NCBI GenBank assembly: GCA_036260415.1
Contig: DASZZX010000376.1
Location: 1-11,047, forward strand
Source of the DNA: DASZZX01 sp036260415
GTDB taxonomy: Bacteria > Actinomycetota > Nitriliruptoria > Nitriliruptorales > JAHWKO01
Direction of reading: 5' to 3'
DNA length: 11,047 bases
Both the position numbers and the translations under genes were made by a program. Below, piece by piece: positions 1 to 6,500 of the stretch. Numbering within the stretch: position 1 is the stretch's first letter; the number at the start of each line of letters is the position of its first letter. The notes beneath the pieces were generated by a model, which did no database searches, was not told the origin of the DNA, and saw only the letters and a list, made by a program, of their open reading frames with translations.

Positions 1-241
1 GGCGGGGCGGGAGCGGGAACTCGTCGGGTCGTTGGGGTGGTGGCACCTCGTCGGGATGAGGCACCTGATCGGGGCGCTCGGGTGAAGGCACGTCCTCGGG
101 GCCGTCAATGTCGACGGGGCGGTCCGGCTCGGGCACCGGAGGTCGGTCCGGGAGATCCTCCGGACCATTCGGCTGTGGCAGCTCCGGCAGTCGCCGACCT
201 CCTCCAGAACGCGGCGCGGCTCCACGACCCGCCGACGACGG
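1..241 (-). CDS. Possible Pro/Asp/Glu-rich protein segment, partial, runs off the left edge
   Basis: This minus-strand frame is open from a TAG at 242-244 to the window edge. From about position 190 it reads LPELPQPNGPEDLPD and continues with acidic and proline-rich motifs such as VPEPDRP, VPHPDEVP and PDEFPLPP. This looks like a surface linker or cell-wall-spanning tail rather than a random shadow. No ATG lies in the frame and the first GTG is at 136. A CTG at 188-190 sits 7 nt after a strong GGAGGAGG (198-205) and could be a rare start. Alternatively, a different frame from a TTG at 329 encodes a moderately hydrophobic stretch (GCALLARAVGLVRLVAVVGG). One frameshift near 190-200 would join it to the proline-rich tail as an anchor plus extracellular segment. 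No family is recognised. The frame could also be chance composition. Confidence 0.28.
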
Positions 242-281
242 CTACCAGTCGCACGAGACCGACGGCACGAGCCAGCAACGC

Positions 282-297
282 GCAACCGCTCAGTTGC
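282..297. promoter_or_regulatory. Operator-like palindrome 1 upstream of the SRPBCC-arsR operon
   Basis: The sequence GCAACCGCTCAGTTGC has arms GCAAC/GTTGC with one inner mismatch; shifting the arms outward by one base also gives CGCAAC/GTTGCG (281-298). It resembles palindrome 2 exactly 44 bp downstream (start to start). The pair lies just upstream of an operon that encodes an ArsR-type repressor, a family that usually autoregulates by binding dyads near its own promoter. Binding by the ArsR encoded at 826-1188 is inference. Confidence 0.45.
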
Positions 298-312
298 GTT
301 AGGCTAAGACGC
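294..312. promoter_or_regulatory. Weak DtxR/IdeR iron-box-like sequence
   Basis: The core GTTAGGCTAA (298-307) matches the centre of the DtxR/IdeR iron-box consensus TTAGGTTAGSCTAACCTWA. Aligned over 19 positions, 12 agree and the downstream arm is poor. It lies between the two operator-like palindromes. A site this degenerate can occur by chance, and nothing in the adjacent genes points to iron. Confidence 0.15.
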
Positions 313-325
313 ACGGCCCAGAAGC

Positions 326-341
326 GCAACCTAGCGGTTGC
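326..341. promoter_or_regulatory. Operator-like palindrome 2, perfect 6-4-6 dyad
   Basis: GCAACC-TAGC-GGTTGC is a perfect 6-bp inverted repeat with a 4-bp centre. It lies 10 nt upstream of the Shine-Dalgarno at 351-357, where a bound repressor would block transcription of the SRPBCC-arsR operon. It covers the TTG at 338, which supports real translation initiating downstream of that codon. It shares GCAACC....GTTGC with palindrome 1. Confidence 0.5.
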
Positions 342-829
342 GGTTAAGGGAAGGAGGGTCCATATACGCCGTCGAGCGCACCGTCCACCTGGCCACGGGC
401 ATCGAGGAGGCCTGGGAAATGGTCAGCGGCGCGCTGGGCTTGGCAAGCTGGCTGGGAGCCGACGTCGACATCGACCTACGTCCCGGCGGTCGCCTGGCGG
501 TCACCGACTGGGACGGCACTGCCATGGTCGGACGGATCGAAGACGTCGTGGACTGCCAGCGGCTTGTGTTCACCTGGTGGCCCCACCGCTCATTCGGGCT
601 ACCACACCGATCACGGGTCGAGCTGACGATCGAGCCGGCCGCCGACGGAGGGACGGCGACGCTGTTGAGGCTGCGCGAGCAGCGTATGCGCCCCCCGCAG
701 GTGAGCATCCAGCTGCCGTCACCACCCGCGACCGCCGCCGATCCGCGCAGGGGCGACACGGAACGTGACCTCCACCGTTTAGCCGAGGGACCGCACCTCA
801 GCCCGCTGACCGTGGCCGCCCCCGCATGA
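338..829 (+). CDS. SRPBCC (AHSA1-like) domain protein
   Basis: The first ~115 residues match the START-like SRPBCC/AHSA1 fold: an opening strand (VERTVHLATGIEEAWEM, residues 12-28), the hallmark WLGADVDIDLRPGGRLAV (38-55), then VGRIEDVVDCQRLVFTWWP and RVELTIEP. Such proteins bind small hydrophobic ligands in a deep cavity and are cytoplasmic; the ligand here is unknown. The last ~45 residues are proline-rich and lack the long C-terminal helix usual in the family, so the tail may be divergent or frame-disturbed, though no other frame restores a helix. The coordinates use TTG at 338, the only standard start preserving the whole domain. However, a strong AAGGAGG at 351-357 points to initiation at or near the ATA at 362, giving MYAVERTVHL, which fits family N-termini better. 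The gene overlaps the downstream arsR by ATGA. It carries a rare TTA codon near its 3' end. Confidence 0.85.
   Translation: MRLREGGSIYAVERTVHLATGIEEAWEMVSGALGLASWLGADVDIDLRPGGRLAVTDWDGTAMVGRIEDVVDCQRLVFTWWPHRSFGLPHRSRVELTIEPAADGGTATLLRLREQRMRPPQVSIQLPSPPATAADPRRGDTERDLHRLAEGPHLSPLTVAAPA
351..357 (+). promoter_or_regulatory. Strong Shine-Dalgarno with no standard start codon after it
   Basis: AAGGAGG is a near-perfect anti-16S complement. Within 4-12 nt downstream there is no ATG, GTG or TTG in any frame. The in-frame codon at 362-364 is ATA, 4 nt after the site. It identifies the true translation start of the SRPBCC gene, with either a rare ATA start or a mutated or misread ATG. Confidence 0.65.
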
Positions 830-1188
830 ACGCCGACCACGACCCCGTCCACGCCGTGTTCGCCGCGCTCTCCAGCCCCACGCGGCGCGAGCTCCTGGAG
901 GACCTCGCCCGTGGCGGTCCCGCCACACCGTCCGAACTCGAGGCCCGCCACCCGGTCACACGCCAAGCCATCAGCAAGCACCTGGCCTCGATGGCGGAGG
1001 CCGGGCTGGTGCAGCCGCGGCGTCACGGGCGCGAGGTGCGCTACGAGCTCACCCCCGCCCCCATGGAGGAGGCAGCCTCATGGCTGGCCGCGGTCGGCAC
1101 GCGCTGGGACGACCGCCTGCAGCGGCTGCAGCGGTCGCTGGCGGAGCAGGGTCAGGCCGAGGACCTCCCGGGATCGCCGGCGTCGTAG
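826..1188 (+). CDS. ArsR-family winged-helix transcriptional regulator
   Basis: At 120 residues this has the standard length of an ArsR/SmtB-type repressor. It opens with HAVFAALSSPTRRELLEDLA (9-28), followed by the helix-turn-helix TPSELEARHPVTRQAISKHL (34-53) and AEAGLV, then the beta-wing RRHGREVRYELTP (65-77). A C-terminal helix containing W94 and RLQRLQRSL follows. There is no cysteine anywhere, so it lacks the classic CxC metal site and is not a typical arsenic, cadmium or zinc sensor. It belongs to the ArsR type commonly found beside SRPBCC proteins. Its ATG overlaps the SRPBCC stop (ATGA) and has no Shine-Dalgarno of its own, so translation is probably coupled. The order here is effector first, regulator second. 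It likely represses its own operon through the dyads at 282-341. The inducer is unknown. Confidence 0.95.
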   Translation: MNADHDPVHAVFAALSSPTRRELLEDLARGGPATPSELEARHPVTRQAISKHLASMAEAGLVQPRRHGREVRYELTPAPMEEAASWLAAVGTRWDDRLQRLQRSLAEQGQAEDLPGSPAS

Positions 1189-1263
1189 GAGCTGGGTCGG
1201 ACGGGAGCCAGGAGGCGCCGGGTAGTGCAGGGACGCCACCGGTCGGTGCTGGGTGGTGGAGCG
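1189..1263. other. Convergent intergenic gap, arsR and recD 3' ends
   Basis: These 75 bp separate the stops of arsR (+) and recD (-). The only structure seen is the 12-bp palindrome CACCGGTCGGTG-like element at about 1237-1248, whose stem is short and which has no T-run on either strand. No convincing intrinsic terminator is present, so transcription may end by Rho or run into the opposing gene. Confidence 0.6.
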
Positions 1264-3468
1264 CTACGCGGTCCCCCACAGCGCCTCGCGCAGCCCGGAC
1301 GCGCGCTGGATCCGTCGCTCGGTCGCCGTGCGGACCGCGGCGGCCGGCCCCACCACGGTCACGGCCTCCCGGGCGCGGGTCACCGCGGTGTACAGCAGCT
1401 CTCGGCTGAGCAGGGGCGACGCCGGGTCGGGCAGGACCACCACGACAGCGCGGAACTGTGAGCCCTGAGCCTTGTGCACGGTCATGGCGTGCAGAGTCTC
1501 GATCGCCTCCAGCCGGCTCGGCGCCACCTCGCCGTGCTCGAACGCCACCGTGACCGCCCCGTCGGGGCGGGTCACGACCACTCCCACATCGCCGTTGTAG
1601 ACGCCGACCTGGTAGTCGTTGCGCGTCACCAGCACCGGGCGACCGGGGTACCAGGGTTCGGCCACTTCGAACCCGTCCAGATCCGTCACGAGCCAGCGCT
1701 CCACCGCGGGCCCCCACGTCGCCACCCCGGAGGGACCGCGGCGGTGGGCGCACAGGACCCGCAGCTCGCCGAGGGCAGCCAGCGCAGCCGGCCCGTCGCC
1801 GGAGCGGGCCGCGGCCACCACCCGCGCCCCCTTGGCGGCGACCGCCGACCGGACCGGGTCGAGGGCCGCGCCGAGGGTCGCCGGATCGGACGCCTCGGCG
1901 GCGATCCAGCGGATGTCCTCCCGACCGGAGCCCAGCACCTCGAGCGCCCCGTCGGCGTTGCCGCGCTGGATGGCGGCAGCCAGGTCGGCGATGCCCGACC
2001 GCGCCCGGAAGCGGTGCACCCGGGTCAGCACCACGATGCTGTCGGCCAGCGTCGCCCCGGCCAGCGGCCCGCCGCCGGGGAGTGCCTCACCGGTCGCTGC
2101 CGACGGCGTCGCCTCCGCCGACGGCTCGCCCTCGGGTGCCGGTTCACCGATGGCTGCCGACGGCGTCGCCTCCGCCGACGGCTCGCCCCCGGGTGCCGGT
2201 TCACCGATGGCCGTCGGGAGTGTCGCCTCCGCCGGCGGGGGCCCGCCGCGGGGGACAGGCTGACCGGCCGCTGCCGACGGCGTCGCCCCGGCCAGCGGCG
2301 CCCCGGCCAGCGGCACCCCGCCGAGCAGGGCCTCACCGGTCGCCGCCGACAGCCTCGCCCGCATCCCAGCCGTCATCTGCAGCTCGGTCCGCACGGGACC
2401 GACGATGTCACCGAGCACCGCCCCCGCCTCGACCGACGCCAGCTGCTCGGGGTCGCCGACCAGCAGCAGGCGCGTCGTGGGGCGCACCGCCTCCAGCAGC
2501 CGTGCCATCAGCGTCAGCGACACCATCGACGTCTCGTCCACGACCACGACGTCGTGTGGGAGGGGGTTGGTGCTGTCGTGTCGGAACCGCGTCCGGCTGC
2601 CCGGCAGCGTCCCCAGTAGGCGGTGCACGGTGAAAGCGCCGTACCCGAGCAGCCGCTCGCGCACCGCCGGCGTCGTGTCCAGCTCGGACGCGGCGTCGTG
2701 GATGGCCTGCTCAAGGCGGTCGGCCGCCTTACCGGTCGGGGCGGCCAGCCCGATGCGCAGGGGGGCGCGCCCGCCGGCGGCGGACTGCTCCTCCAGCAGC
2801 GCCAGCACCCGCGCCACCGTGGTGGTCTTGCCAGTCCCGGGACCGCCGGCAATCACCGCGAACCGCCGCAGTACCGCCACCGCGGCGGCCAGCCGTTGCC
2901 TGTCCGGTCCCGCCAACGGCTCCGGGACGTCCCCTGCCTGGCCGCTCCGCGGGAAGAGCCGGTCCAGCCCGGCGCGCAGCGCGGCGACGTTCAACCCACC
3001 GGCCATCCCGGCAGCGCGCGCCCGTAGGTCGGCGACCACCCGGCGCTCGTGGCGCCAGTAGCGGTCGAGGTACAGGCGGCAGCCGACCAGCCGCAGCGGC
3101 CGGTCGTCCGCCTCATCCTCACCGACCGCCAGCAGCGGACTCTCGCGCAGTTCCTCCACCCACTCGTCGACATCGGGCCAGGGCAGCGTGGCGAGGTCCA
3201 CCGCCACGTCCTCGTCCGCGGTGACGGTGGCCCGGACGCTGGCCAGGTCGGCGCAGACGTGGCCGAAGCGCGGGGCGCGCACCGCCAGCGCGACCGCCAG
3301 CAGCACCTGTGGGTCGGTCACGTCCAGCAGCCGCGCCAGGGTCACCGCGACGTGCACGTCCGCTGGTCCCAACACGCCGGCCGCGTTGAACGGGCGCAGC
3401 GCCGCCGGCGCGGTCTGCACACGGCCGACGTCACGCTCATCAGAGGCGGGACCGACGAGGGCGGTCAC
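1264..3468 (-). CDS. recD: RecBCD subunit RecD, SF1B 5'-3' helicase motor, with a tandem-repeat insertion
   Basis: This 734-residue protein carries all SF1B RecD motifs: Walker A GGPGTGKT (208-215), motif Ia LAAPTGKAADRL (241-252), Walker B VVVDETSM (308-315), motif III VGDPEQLASVEAGAVLGDI (337-355), motif IV LTRVHRF (481-487), motif V TVHKAQGSQF (663-672) and motif VI YTAVTRARE (693-701). The N-terminal domain (VLGPADVHVAVTLARLL, ALAVRAPRFGHVC) is typical of actinobacterial RecD. RecD is the fast 5'-3' motor of the RecBCD double-strand-break resection complex. The GTG start at 3468 was chosen because GGAG at 3477-3480 lies 8 nt upstream; an in-frame ATG at 3519 would overlap recB and add an Arg-rich stretch untypical of the family. 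Residues 373-473 are five imperfect copies of a ~19-residue Pro/Ala/Glu-rich unit between motifs III and IV. Without them the length would be about 633, near the usual ~600. Confidence 0.96.
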   Translation of the reverse strand: MTALVGPASDERDVGRVQTAPAALRPFNAAGVLGPADVHVAVTLARLLDVTDPQVLLAVALAVRAPRFGHVCADLASVRATVTADEDVAVDLATLPWPDVDEWVEELRESPLLAVGEDEADDRPLRLVGCRLYLDRYWRHERRVVADLRARAAGMAGGLNVAALRAGLDRLFPRSGQAGDVPEPLAGPDRQRLAAAVAVLRRFAVIAGGPGTGKTTTVARVLALLEEQSAAGGRAPLRIGLAAPTGKAADRLEQAIHDAASELDTTPAVRERLLGYGAFTVHRLLGTLPGSRTRFRHDSTNPLPHDVVVVDETSMVSLTLMARLLEAVRPTTRLLLVGDPEQLASVEAGAVLGDIVGPVRTELQMTAGMRARLSAATGEALLGGVPLAGAPLAGATPSAAAGQPVPRGGPPPAEATLPTAIGEPAPGGEPSAEATPSAAIGEPAPEGEPSAEATPSAATGEALPGGGPLAGATLADSIVVLTRVHRFRARSGIADLAAAIQRGNADGALEVLGSGREDIRWIAAEASDPATLGAALDPVRSAVAAKGARVVAAARSGDGPAALAALGELRVLCAHRRGPSGVATWGPAVERWLVTDLDGFEVAEPWYPGRPVLVTRNDYQVGVYNGDVGVVVTRPDGAVTVAFEHGEVAPSRLEAIETLHAMTVHKAQGSQFRAVVVVLPDPASPLLSRELLYTAVTRAREAVTVVGPAAAVRTATERRIQRASGLREALWGTA
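2050..2352 (-). repeat. In-frame coding minisatellite in recD, five 57-bp-type units
   Basis: Units in gene order are 2281-2352 (72 bp), 2221-2280 (60 bp), 2164-2220, 2107-2163 and 2050-2106 (57 bp each). Every length is a multiple of three. The best unit encodes PSAAIGEPAPEGEPSAEAT. The blocks 2096-2152 and 2153-2209 differ at one base in 57 (T at 2132, C at 2189), which changes Glu to Gly. The 72-bp unit carries an internal 15-bp duplication encoding LAGAP/LAGAT. The array encodes residues 373-473 of RecD, a low-complexity surface segment between helicase motifs III and IV. The near-identity of the central copies suggests recent expansion by replication slippage or unequal exchange. Confidence 0.93.
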
Positions 3469-3508
3469 GACCCCGGCTCCACACGATCGACGAGGGCGGT
3501 CACGACCC
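3453..3508 (-). repeat. 35-bp-period direct repeat at the recB/recD junction
   Basis: A 21-bp sequence occurs exactly at 3453-3473 and again at 3488-3508. Each copy contains a TCGTGACC core read on the minus strand. The right-hand copy holds the recB stop and the left-hand copy holds the recD GTG start. The 14 bp between them supply the GGAG Shine-Dalgarno of recD. A 35-bp tandem duplication of an ancestral GTGA stop/start overlap explains the arrangement. Confidence 0.85.
3465..3503 (-). other. 12-codon linking frame between recB and recD
   Basis: A GTG at 3503-3501 overlaps the recB TGA (3502-3500) as GTGA and opens a frame VTALVDRVEPGS. Its TGA (3467-3465) overlaps the recD GTG (3468-3466) as a second GTGA. 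Its first five residues repeat those of RecD (VTALV), so it is probably a relic of the old recD start. It could still pass ribosomes from recB to recD by termination-reinitiation. Translation is not shown by the sequence. Confidence 0.3.
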
Positions 3509-6500
3509 AGCCTGCCCACGGTCGAGAAGGTCGGAGAGCGCCACCACCAGCGCCGCGGGCGGCGCCCAAGCGAAGACCCCGCACGGCTGGCCGCCGACGG
3601 TGGGCACGTTCGGCCCGGTCATCCCACGGAGGAACAGGTACAGCACGCCGCCGAGGTGGTGGTCGGGGTCGTAGCCGGCCAGCCGCCACCGCAGGTAGCG
3701 GTGCAGCGCGACCGTGTACAGCAGCGCCTGCAGCGGGTAGTGGCCGCGTTGCATCGCGCGGGCCAGCGCCTCCGGCCGGTAGTGCCACGCGGTCAACGAC
3801 TCGTCCGGGGCCGCGAGCCGGTTGGTCTTGTGGTCCACCACGACGAAGCGTGACGCCTGCCCGCCGCCGCCGACGCGCAGCACCAGGTCGATGCTGCCGG
3901 CGAGGAAGCCGCGGACCGCGCGGCGGAAGGTCGCGTCACGCAGCCGCTCGGCGTAGCCCGCGAGCGGGTCGGTGCGAGCCACGTGGCGGCGCAGGAGGTC
4001 GCCGATCGCCGCCACCGTCACGTGCCCGGTCGGCGTGGTCCCACCCGCCAGCGGCAGCTCGAACCCGAGCTCGTCGAGGCGGTCGCTTTGCCCCACCGTG
4101 CGCAGCCGCAGGTCGTCCACCAGCGGGCCGAGCGGGGTGTCGATGACCCGCCGCAGACCGGTCACCACCACGTCGTCGTCCCCGATGGTCACCTGGCGGC
4201 GGGCCCGCTGCTCGGCGACGCGCCGTGCGAGCTCGGCGTCGAGGTCGTCGGCGGCGAAGTCGGTGTGCTGCAGCACAGCGTGCACGAAGGTCCCGACCTC
4301 GGTGCCGCCCGGCAGCTCGGCCAGCGGGGAGACCACCGCCCGCAGGCGAGCCTCCTGGAGGGTCGTCTGCTCCCAGAGCAGACCGGCCACTGGATCCGGG
4401 ACCAGCGCCTCGTCCTCCACGACCGGCTCGTCCGGTTCGCTGCCGACCGCCGGCAGCCCGTGGCCGTCGGCCAGCGCCAGCATCGTCAGCGCCGAGTAGG
4501 ACGTCCTGCGCCAGCGCGCGTCGACCGTGCGGTCGAACCTGGCCCTGTCCATTGCCGCCGGGTCCGCGGTGCGGGCGGTCCACGTGCCCGGTTGGGGGCG
4601 AGCCGGGGTGACCTCCACCGCGATGGTGCCGCCGGCGCGGTCGGCGATCGCCTGCAGGCAGACCAGGGTGCGCTCGTCGTCGGGCAGCTGGGCGCGGCTG
4701 CACTGCGTCAGGGGACGGCCGTCGCTGGAGCGGCAGAACAGCAGCCGGGCGAGCGGGGAGCTTTCGCTGCGTCCGGAGGACGGCACCCACCACACGACCG
4801 CCTGGTGGCGGGCGCGGGTGAGCGCCACGTACAGCAGCCGCAGGTCCTCCCCGCGCTGCTCTCGCGCCGCCTGGTCGCGGTGGTCGTCGAACCGCGGCCC
4901 GTCCCGCCCGCCCACGTCGGCGATGCGCCCCTCAGCCAGGTCAGCATCGTGGAACACGGGCACGGACGTGTCGATCGGGCTGGGCGCCCAGAGGAACGGG
5001 CAGAGCACCACCGGGAACTCCAGCCCCTTGCTGCGGTGGATGGTGAGAACCTGGACAGCCTCGGCGTCCGACTCGAGCCGACGCCGCTGCTCCTCCGCTC
5101 CCAGATCCAGACGCGCCTCGGCGACGCGCTCGCGCAGCCAGTTGGACAGCGCTGTGGGTCCCAGCTCTTCGGCACCGGCCGCCGTGTGCAGCAGCTCGCC
5201 GATGTGCTGCAGGTCGGTGAGCAGCCGCTCGCCGTCGCGACGGGCGAGCAGCCGCTCGGGCAGGCGCTCCTGGGAGGTGATGGTCTGCCACAGCGCGGCG
5301 ACGCTGCGGTCGCGCAGGATCGCCGCCCATTGGTGCAGGCGCTGGCGGACCTCTTCCAGTTCGTCGTCGCCGGCGTCGGCGAGGCGCTGGGCGCTCCACC
5401 CCAGGAACGCGGTCAGCGCCGCGCTGCGGACCCGCGTGGAGGCGGTCGGCCGCTCGATCGCTTCGAGCAGGCGCAGCCAGTCGCCCGCGGCGATCGTGTC
5501 GAACACGCTGCCGACCCCGTTGATCACGGCCGGCACGCCGGCGTCCCGCAGGCTGCGCTGCACCAGTGCGGCCTCGGCGTTGGTCCGCACCAGCACAGCG
5601 ATGTGGCGCGGGCGGATGGGGTCGCGGTCCAGCTCGGTGCCATCTGGGTTGCGGCGGATGACCTGTGCCGGCGACGACAGCAGCGCCACGATCTCGGCCG
5701 CGACGTCGCCGGCGACGTGGCGCCGGGCGGAGTCCGCCTGCAGCTTGCGTCCCCTGTCGGTGCGGCGCACGTCGGCGTCGCGCCGGACCACGCGCAGTCG
5801 CAACGGCACGTCGACCGGCGCCCCGACCAGCCGCGGTTCGCGGTAGGCGGGAGCGGGATCGACCGGCCGGTAGCGGATGCGGTCGTCGCCGAACACGGTG
5901 CCGTCGAGCAGGGCGTTGTAGGCCCGTAGCAGCCGTTCGTCGGACCGCCAGCTGGTGGCCAGGGTGTGGCGCTGCCGTGCGCTGGCGGTGGCGGCGAGGT
6001 AGGCGTACACGTCGGCGCCCCGGAAGGTGTAGATCGCCTGCTTGGGATCGCCGATCAGCACCAGAGTGGCGTCGTCGACGTGGCCGGGGCGGCCCCCGAA
6101 CGCGCGGGCGAGGATGTCCCACTGCACCGGATCGGTGTCCTGGAACTCGTCGATCAGCGCGACGCGGTACTGGGTCCGCAGCCGCCTGCGGGCGGCCGCT
6201 CCGCGGGTCGGGTCGCGCAGGGTCGTTGCTAGCCGGATCAGCAGGTCGTCGTAGGACAGCTGACGGGCGGCGCGCTTGCGCCGGTCGACCTCGACGCGCA
6301 CCGCGCGGGCCAGCTGAACGCGCAGCGCCACCACGGGGTCGTCGCTGGCGGTGGGGACGATGCTGGCGTCAGGGTTGGCGACCACCACGCGGGCGATGTC
6401 CAGCAGTGCCCTGCGGCCCAAACGGGGCCGGTCGTCGCCGGGACGATGGAACGTGCGGACCAGGAGGTCGTCGACCGCGGTCTCGACGAGCTCGGTCTGG

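Noticed and set aside
37..768. Plus-strand frame overlapping the SRPBCC gene
   Set aside because: Very Arg-rich with no family signal, and it overlaps a frame with clear AHSA1 motifs in the other phase.
1237..1248. Short palindrome between arsR and recD as a terminator
   Set aside because: The stem is only 4-5 bp with almost no loop and no T-run on either strand, so it does not qualify as an intrinsic terminator.
2050..2352. CRISPR array or mobile repeat
   Set aside because: The units are directly adjacent without spacers, are multiples of three, and stay in the recD frame. They are a coding tandem repeat.
3983..5929. Long plus-strand open frame opposite recB
   Set aside because: Composition is that of an antisense shadow (His/Arg/Gln/Val-rich, no motif), and recB on the other strand is unmistakable throughout.
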